Assembly: GCA_003415625.1 (NCBI GenBank)
Contig: PYIU01000005.1
Location: 3,229,001-3,293,000 of the forward strand
Source of the DNA: Aquanectria penicillioides
Lineage: Eukaryota; Ascomycota; Sordariomycetes; Hypocreales; Nectriaceae
DNA: 64,000 bases
Direction: 5' to 3'
Below the pieces are notes generated by a model. That model ran no database searches. It had not been told where the DNA came from and worked only from the letters and a program-made list of their open reading frames with translations. Both the position numbers and the translations under genes were made by a program. Below, piece by piece: positions 58,055-64,000 of the stretch (position 1 is its first letter; every line of letters begins with the position of its first letter).

Positions 58055-59335
58055 TCAAGTGTTCTTGCTAGACACGATAGGATCAATCCAAGCAACGTTT
58101 GGCTGAGCTCCACTAGGTGTCATGAATACATTAACCGGCCAATAATATGATACAGCTTGTGTTCTGTTCCAGACCTGCGTAACACCGCCAGCCACTTGAG
58201 CCGTCACATTGTTCCCTGGGCCTGTTGTTTTGTACACCGCCATAGTGGTAAGGTTGTTGAAATTCGGTGAGCCAGCCCAGATAGTATAACCAGCCGGGAG
58301 AATAGTTTCATCAAAGTAAGTGTTCCTAAAAAGAGATCTATGAATGGAATTCCAGGGGCGGCCAAGCGAACACTTTCCTTTTTGCGACTGCAGAATAGTT
58401 GTGTTCGTAGCAATAACCTTGGAGTCGGCAATGTACACGCCGTACTTATTCTGGAACGTGGTATTTGTTCCTTTCCAAGCCGTAATGCCCCCTCCGCAGC
58501 TTCGCAAAAGGAGGGTTGACTTGTCCACAAAAAGCGTGCCAAACCCATAAAGAAAATCTGTCTGGCCAGCAACAATACAATCATACATAACAGCATTTGC
58601 AAGCTTTCCAATGTACACCTAACCAGCGTTAACTTACCAGAGAAGTGTGATGAGGTCAAAACGGGGATCACTTACAGTGTCTTGATAGCTGTAGAAGCCA
58701 CAAGAATAAAACCCCAAATTGGCATAACCAGCACCCAAGGCGTGTGCGGGGCCAGCAGAGCGGGGTGCCCACTCATTTCGGAAATCGATGTTGTATGCAC
58801 GGAAGTTGGAGCATCCAAAGGGGGTGTTAGCAGGAACCGCGAACCCGGTTGGTCCAGATCCGACCTTCGTGGCGTTGTAGGTCGGCCCAACAGCAAGGAC
58901 GCTAGTATCTATGTTGTCTGGATAGCTTGACTGAGAATTTGCTGCATCATGAAAGATTTGGACTTCGTTTTGAGGGTTGGAATCGTATGTAACCTCCGAG
59001 TACAATTTTCCTTTCCAAGGGTTATCGGTTTGCCCCAAGAGGGTGACTGGACCTTGGCGAGTCACATTCAATTGCTCTTTGTACGTTCCTGCCGCAATAA
59101 GAATCACGTGAGAAGACGTGTCCTGCGGAAGAGAATTGATAGCGTCTTGAATGCTTGTGAAGTCTGCTGTAGTATCATTTTTGCTAACATATAGCGTACC
59201 ATGCGGACAAAATTGCAACGGGTGCTTAGTCTTTCTTTGACATTGGCTGTAAGTCTTCGCAGGACCGCTCTGTGTTGCAAGTGTTGTGGAGGACAGAACA
59301 CCCAAGGAGAGGAGTAGAGACTTGAAGAACAGCAT
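58055..59335 (-). CDS. pectin methylesterase (carbohydrate esterase family 8)
   Basis: Two exons on the minus strand: 59335-58676 and 58618-58055 (57-bp GT-AG intron), 407 residues, with a signal peptide (M-L-F-F-K-S-L-L-L-S-L). Right-handed beta-helix signatures of CE8: the Gln/Asp region Y-S-Y-Q-D-T just before the intron, the catalytic Asp in G-Q-T-D-F-L-Y-G, and the substrate-binding L-G-R-P-W. It hydrolyses methyl esters of homogalacturonan, making pectate for lyases and polygalacturonases. The stop lies only 45 bp from the stop of the convergent acetylesterase gene. No propeptide inhibitor domain, as usual for fungi. Confidence 0.95.
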
Positions 59336-60234
59336 TTCGAAACCAATAGTAGATGTATATCGGAGATCCCGAATGCCAAGATTTTCGCCCTGTCCTAGTG
59401 ACCCTAGTTTATAGTTTGGGGACGAAGTTGGGTTCTGGTGTTGTTTCTTAGTATCCGCCTAAAACCCTTCGTATGTATTTGCCATTAACTCATGCATTTT
59501 GCCGTTTTCCCGGAGACATGGGTTTCATTTTAGCCAGTATTTATGGCAGTTATCCATCACACATCACCATGCCGTCAAAGTGTATCGAACCATGATCGTG
59601 GTGCTTCAGCCCTCATTGAACCCCGTGGAGCCATTCGTGGGGTCAAGGTAACCTGAACGAAAACTTTCTCTAGATGCAATTGCATCCTAGCTCCGGAAGA
59701 TGTCTGGAATAACAAATTCCACTAATAGAAGGCCTCTCGGTCAGGATTTTTATCAACGGCTTTGAATCCCAGAGTGGTCACCAATTCCGGCACATACCGA
59801 CCCTGCTGATCCCCCAACCCCCACATTACCCCGGCCTTTCCTTACCCCAGACCCCTCTCCCCAACTTATTGGGGACAATGCCGGTTGGAGATAATGATGT
59901 GGGGTGAGAATAACTTTCTTCTATCACTAATCGACATCGTTTGATTGCATTCATAGAGACTGTCATGCGCGATCCAAGTTTAGGTAGAATCATTATGCGT
60001 GACGTCGGCCACAAGTCAACGGGCCACCCCTTATGTAATAGGCCTAGCGTAGGCCAGTGGCTGCATTAGGTATAGCTCGTGACATCCAAAAGCGAGAGAA
60101 AAGGCAACTCTACATATAGTTAACCCTAAAGTATAGGTAAAACAATCTATTAATAAAGGATATATGATAAGGAGAATCAAACTAAAAGGAATAAAGAAAT
60201 GCGCTTTTAAAGCATAAGATTATGTACTTAATCC
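59336..60234. promoter_or_regulatory. promoter region of pectin methylesterase gene
   Basis: Upstream of the minus-strand start at 59335. Contains three CreA-type hexamers in reverse orientation close together: CCCCAC 59819-59824, CCCCGG 59829-59834 and CCCCAG 59845-59850. From about 60100 the sequence becomes AT-rich towards the solo LTR. No gene seen. Confidence 0.42.
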
Positions 60235-60619
60235 TTTGTTGGTGGAAGGGGACACTGGCCAAAACACACACCCCACCCAGAAGGGTATAGGGTAAGCAGA
60301 TTCGGTGATGACCGAATAGCCTTTCCAAGCAGCTGCGAACAACTTGGGAGAGTGTTAGAGCATCTGATCAGAAGCTCTGGAGTGCCCCTAGAAGAAAAGA
60401 AGGAAAGGGATATAAGGCGGAAAGTCATAAATAAAGGAATGTCATAAGGGGCTGCACTGGGACTTCAACAGAGTCCAAATGCAAGGAATTTAGGATTTCG
60501 AAAATAAGAATTGGTTGGAGAAAACTGCCTGTTCATTTCCTAGGTCTCTGTGGTCCCTTTTATCTTCCTTGACCAACCTGATGACAGATTGATCTACATT
60601 ACCCTAGACCACTAACTCA
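60235..60619 (-). repeat. solo LTR of the middle Gypsy family
   Basis: About 385 bp aligned along its length to the LTRs at 3115-3497 and 25372-25754, sharing blocks such as ACACTGGCCAAAACACACAC, AGAAGGGTATAGGGTAAG and GATTGATCTACATTACC. It retains most C and G that are T and A in the nested copies. No internal region or partner LTR is nearby, so it is a recombination product. The left end is uncertain by 2 bp (60235 or 60237) and I see no clear target duplication. Confidence 0.88.
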
Positions 60620-61521
60620 ATACCATAAAACCTACATAAATAAATTTTATGTGTTCAATAAAGTTAAGTTATACAACTTATACATCAAAATGCTGGCTAG
60701 GCTGTAGGCTCAATGTACCTTCTGAAAATATCCACAAACTACCAAATCTGGAAAACTTGGGTGGGCCGTTCACTTGTGGCCGACGTTACACCTAATAAAA
60801 GTCGTTACTCGCCCCCTTGTCTCATTATGTCAGCTGAGTAAATAAAACTTTACTAGAGCGACAGCAGTTAAGAGCCTAGGAGGAAGACTAGAACTTTAGA
60901 TCAGTAAAAAATCTAGCAATCAAAAGAAATCTGTAACTTGTGCTCATCCAGGCCGGGCCGTCTAGGGGCTAGTGTAACCAAAGCAAGCTCCAGGGTAAGA
61001 CTTGCCCGCAACGTCGGTGAGAGCATTTGAGGCAAACCGTGCGGGGTTGGACGGGAGATGGTATTAACGGGTAGCACGAAGAAATGTTTGAGAACAGAGT
61101 GTCATCAATTTGAAATGTGATTCGTCTGTGGTGTTGGTTCATCGTAACCAGCGCATTTCTGATGCATTCGCACAAAAAACACAATTTGTTTGATTTATGC
61201 TGTGTATAGAGGGACCAAGGTGCATGATTATGCGACTGCACATTTACAATCTAACCAATCAAGAGCTTTGTGAAAAGTGGACCGATGTTGCCCCACTTGA
61301 TAGGGTCCTTTGGTCACATTTGCCACTCGTTTTATGCGTGCACAAAATTCAGAGACGATATGAAGTACACGATTGGTCACTAACTCAAGGCTCGGGTTGA
61401 GGTAAGGCTGACTACAGGCAGGCAAACAATAGGCAGCCGATACCCAAAGTCCTTAAAATATCACGACAACTCCATCTCTTCGATTTATTTGAGATCGACC
61501 TTCGCATCAAACTTCGACATC
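60620..61521. other. intergenic, promoter side of NAAA-like gene
   Basis: No supported frame. Composition recovers to normal after the solo LTR. Confidence 0.5.
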
Positions 61522-62970
61522 ATGACAGCTACCGAACCCGTTGCAAGGCGAAACTCGGACTCGACCATGGAGCCCGGTATAGAGATCCCCAAGTTCGTTA
61601 TTAATCTCTCTTTGGCGCCCCAAAAGCGGTACGACCATATCATCCCACACTTCCAGGAACAGTTGGATGACTGTGACTTATCGGAGGTCTTCTACAATGT
61701 GATCTATGCACTGGCTGGTTACCGGATAGGAAAATATTTGGGATACTTGTCCCGGTTGGCTTTACGCCGCGTGTACGATGCAGAGGAATCAGCGGAGTTA
61801 GCTGGAATTTCCAAGGCAACTTCATTACCGATGAATGTTCTCGTTGGCTTCAATGTTCTTTTGGATCTCCTCCTGGGATGTACGAGTGGTGGAGCTCGAA
61901 CTATCGACCCGGAAATGGATGCAACAAAGCAAAAATCGAAAATGCTGCATTTCCGTACATTGGATTGGGGAATGGAAGAGCTGAGAAAGATTATTGTTGA
62001 GCTCGACTTTGTGCGCTTCCAAGGTGGCCCCGTTATTGCAACATCAGTCACATATCTCGGTTATGTCGGGGTATTGACAGGAGTGAGAAAGGGTTTGAGC
62101 ATGAGTTTGAACTTTAGGCCCTACCACTCACGCAATTCATTGAAACAACGGGTTTCCTTTCGCTGGCATCAGATTATGGTCTTGCTGGGCCTAAGACAAT
62201 CTGTGTCAAGTGTTCTTCGTGGAATCCTCCTACATCCCACAACGTCACAAGGATGTGGAGGAAAGAAACTAAAAGACGATACAAAAGGGATTCGGCATGA
62301 TGCACAAGAGAATCTGAGTCTTAATATCCAGGAAATTTTAGCGAACCAGTGCAAATCAGCATCGACCGCCGCATATCTCATTTTATGTACCCCTGAGCGG
62401 GTGTTCATCATTGAGAAAGACTATCGGAACGCGTCAATACGCGAGTCAGATACCTTCCTGACGGCTTATAATCATGATGCAAGCGATGAAGTCAACCCCC
62501 GACCACTACAGAATGAGGCAAACGATGAAACTGAGGCTTCCGAACTGACGGCTAATAGCCACAATGCAAGCAATGAAGTTAACCCTCAGTCATTACAAGA
62601 TGATGGAACCGACGCAACTGAGTCTTCCGACACTGATCATACGATTGGCATGGCTGAAATCATTGGATACTCGCTGGATAGAAAGGCAAGACTGGACGGC
62701 ATGTGGAAACAGCGAGTGCAGTCTGGCCAGGGAGGATCTAAGGACCAGGGCGATTACATCACTGTCAAGGATGTGATGGAATTCGTGCAGGACGAAGAAA
62801 TTCGTAATGACGAGACTCACTACGCGGTAATAATGGACCCGACAGATGGCAAAATTGTTTGGCGAAAGGCATATGAGATCGATTACAACGACTCTGGAAC
62901 GGAAACAGAAACGGAAACGGAAGCGGAAACAGAAGCGGAAACAGAAGTGGAGGCAGGGGGAAGCCCGTAG
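61522..62970 (+). CDS. acid ceramidase/NAAA-like N-terminal-cysteine hydrolase
   Basis: Intronless, 482 residues from the first ATG (61522). An N-terminal segment of about 30 residues resembles the NAAA-beta region (I-P-K-F-V-I-N-L-S). Then comes a helical part and the putative catalytic centre G-C-T-S-G-G with Cys about residue 120, followed by H-F-R-T-L-D-W, matching the C-T-S...R-x-L-D pattern of acid ceramidase and N-acylethanolamine acid amidase. In those enzymes self-cleavage exposes this Cys. Two unusual parts follow: an imperfect duplication of about 29 residues (N-H-D-A-S-D-E-V-N-P and N-H-N-A-S-N-E-V-N-P copies, roughly residues 312-375) and a C-terminal Thr/Glu/Ala repeat. There is no signal peptide, unlike lysosomal relatives. 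It may cleave a fatty-acid amide; the substrate is unknown. Confidence 0.8.
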   Translation: MTATEPVARRNSDSTMEPGIEIPKFVINLSLAPQKRYDHIIPHFQEQLDDCDLSEVFYNVIYALAGYRIGKYLGYLSRLALRRVYDAEESAELAGISKATSLPMNVLVGFNVLLDLLLGCTSGGARTIDPEMDATKQKSKMLHFRTLDWGMEELRKIIVELDFVRFQGGPVIATSVTYLGYVGVLTGVRKGLSMSLNFRPYHSRNSLKQRVSFRWHQIMVLLGLRQSVSSVLRGILLHPTTSQGCGGKKLKDDTKGIRHDAQENLSLNIQEILANQCKSASTAAYLILCTPERVFIIEKDYRNASIRESDTFLTAYNHDASDEVNPRPLQNEANDETEASELTANSHNASNEVNPQSLQDDGTDATESSDTDHTIGMAEIIGYSLDRKARLDGMWKQRVQSGQGGSKDQGDYITVKDVMEFVQDEEIRNDETHYAVIMDPTDGKIVWRKAYEIDYNDSGTETETETEAETEAETEVEAGGSP

Positions 62971-64000
62971 CGAATAACGCTGACTCTAATCTTGCCCGGG
63001 GAAAATGTTCAGAACTCTCATCACTCATAGGATGTACTTTTACGCTGTAATAGACTTGGATCACCCATTAGCTCGTTAAGGTTAGATATTATACCTAGTA
63101 TCTGATGATAGGTGCGATAGAATTAGGTGTCTGTTTTTGTGACCTAGTGATCGAATTTGTAGGAGGGGTAATGGGTAATTCAATAAGTAATAGGAGCTGG
63201 AATAGTGGACTCGTTTTCTGCGTACTGGTTGGGTGGGTTCAAGACCTAGTGTATATAGAAACTTCATTCCCCTTGGACGTTTTTTTAAAGTCCAATGGGC
63301 GGGCTAGTCGTATTCCTCACTAAGGAATACGATTAAATTTGGAGTGGATAGAGTATGATATGAGCCAACGACGGCAATATTTCTTTTTGAGGGGAGCTCA
63401 GTAATTGGCATTGCCACAGTCCACAGTCACCGTAAATGCCCTTCACTAGAATTTGCCGCGTTTGTGGCCGTGACATCATTGAACTGATCGACTGCTCCTA
63501 AACTTTCTTCTGGGCTTTGAAGGAGATATTAAAATCTATCCTGCCTAATTTTATTGGTGGATAATCACTTTCATTGTAATCTGATGACCTATTTCTAGAC
63601 TAGTGTGTGGAATGATGCCTCTATGTCCCACATTCTAGCCAGAGGCGTCGGGCTTCCTAGACAACAATCTCACTTGAAGACTGCACGCTGCACTATTTTA
63701 TGACTGGCCGAGTCTCGTACATAAAACTATTGGCCTCGGAATGGTATATGTAAGCCCTTTTGGTGGGGCTGACTTTAGCTCACAGCGAGGTATCTCGGCA
63801 GCTGGGAACTTGATCTTCGCACTACGTTCTGGGTGGGTTCCCTGACTTCCGTAAAAGATTTACGGTACTTCTTTATTTAATTGCTCATAAATCTATAGTA
63901 AAGAGAGCTTTCATTTTTATTTCATAAAAAGACCTAAATCACCGAAAAATAACGATATCCCAGAGGATCAATATATCTACTTTCTATAGCTCCATATCTC
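62971..64000. other. intergenic, no gene seen
   Basis: About 1 kb to the window edge. Short frames near 63105-63323 overlap antisense frames with no family character. Confidence 0.5.

Overview
The window is nuclear DNA of a filamentous ascomycete (Pezizomycotina). The gene content and style (introns of about 50-80 bp, Zn2Cys6 regulators, a pectinolytic gene set) point to Eurotiales such as Aspergillus or Penicillium, but the genus cannot be fixed from the sequence alone. There are no bacterial operons, and I recognise no tRNA or rRNA genes.

Layout. 1-1522 is normal-GC DNA with one small cupin gene. 1523-29671 is a 28-kb, very AT-rich island that looks like repeat-induced point mutation (RIP). 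It is three LTR retrotransposons nested inside one another. The outermost is a Ty1/Copia element on the minus strand (259-bp LTRs, TTAGT target duplication). Its reverse transcriptase is split by a Ty3/Gypsy element on the minus strand (3115-25754, 383-bp LTRs, CTAT duplication). That element is in turn split by a second Ty3/Gypsy element on the plus strand (6516-16738, 311-bp LTRs, CTCTT duplication). All reading frames are broken by C-to-T and G-to-A changes, yet gag knuckles, reverse transcriptase, RNase H and integrase can still be followed. Both Gypsy elements carry long extra coding-like stretches beyond integrase.

29677-47031 is normal-GC DNA with a Zn2Cys6 factor, an APC-type permease and an aldehyde dehydrogenase (a plausible uptake and oxidation module), a seven-helix rhodopsin-like fungal membrane protein, a frameshifted GPI-type cell-wall protein pseudogene, and an unrecognised glycosyltransferase-like gene. 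47155-51451 holds a second Zn2Cys6 factor, with a probable GC-AG intron, divergent from a monocarboxylate-type MFS transporter.

52247-59335 is a compact block of four genes for secreted enzymes acting on plant polysaccharide: a type-B carboxylesterase, a GH43 arabinofuranosidase/xylosidase, a CE16-type GDSL acetylesterase and a CE8 pectin methylesterase. CreA-like motifs lie in its promoters. Together they could deacetylate, demethylate and debranch pectin and hemicellulose. 60235-60619 is a solo LTR of the middle Gypsy family that escaped most of the mutation and serves as an internal reference. 61522-62970 encodes an acid-ceramidase/NAAA-like hydrolase with unusual low-complexity repeats. 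Exon boundaries were placed by hand from GT/AG sites and frame continuity; every multi-exon model given here sums to a multiple of three.
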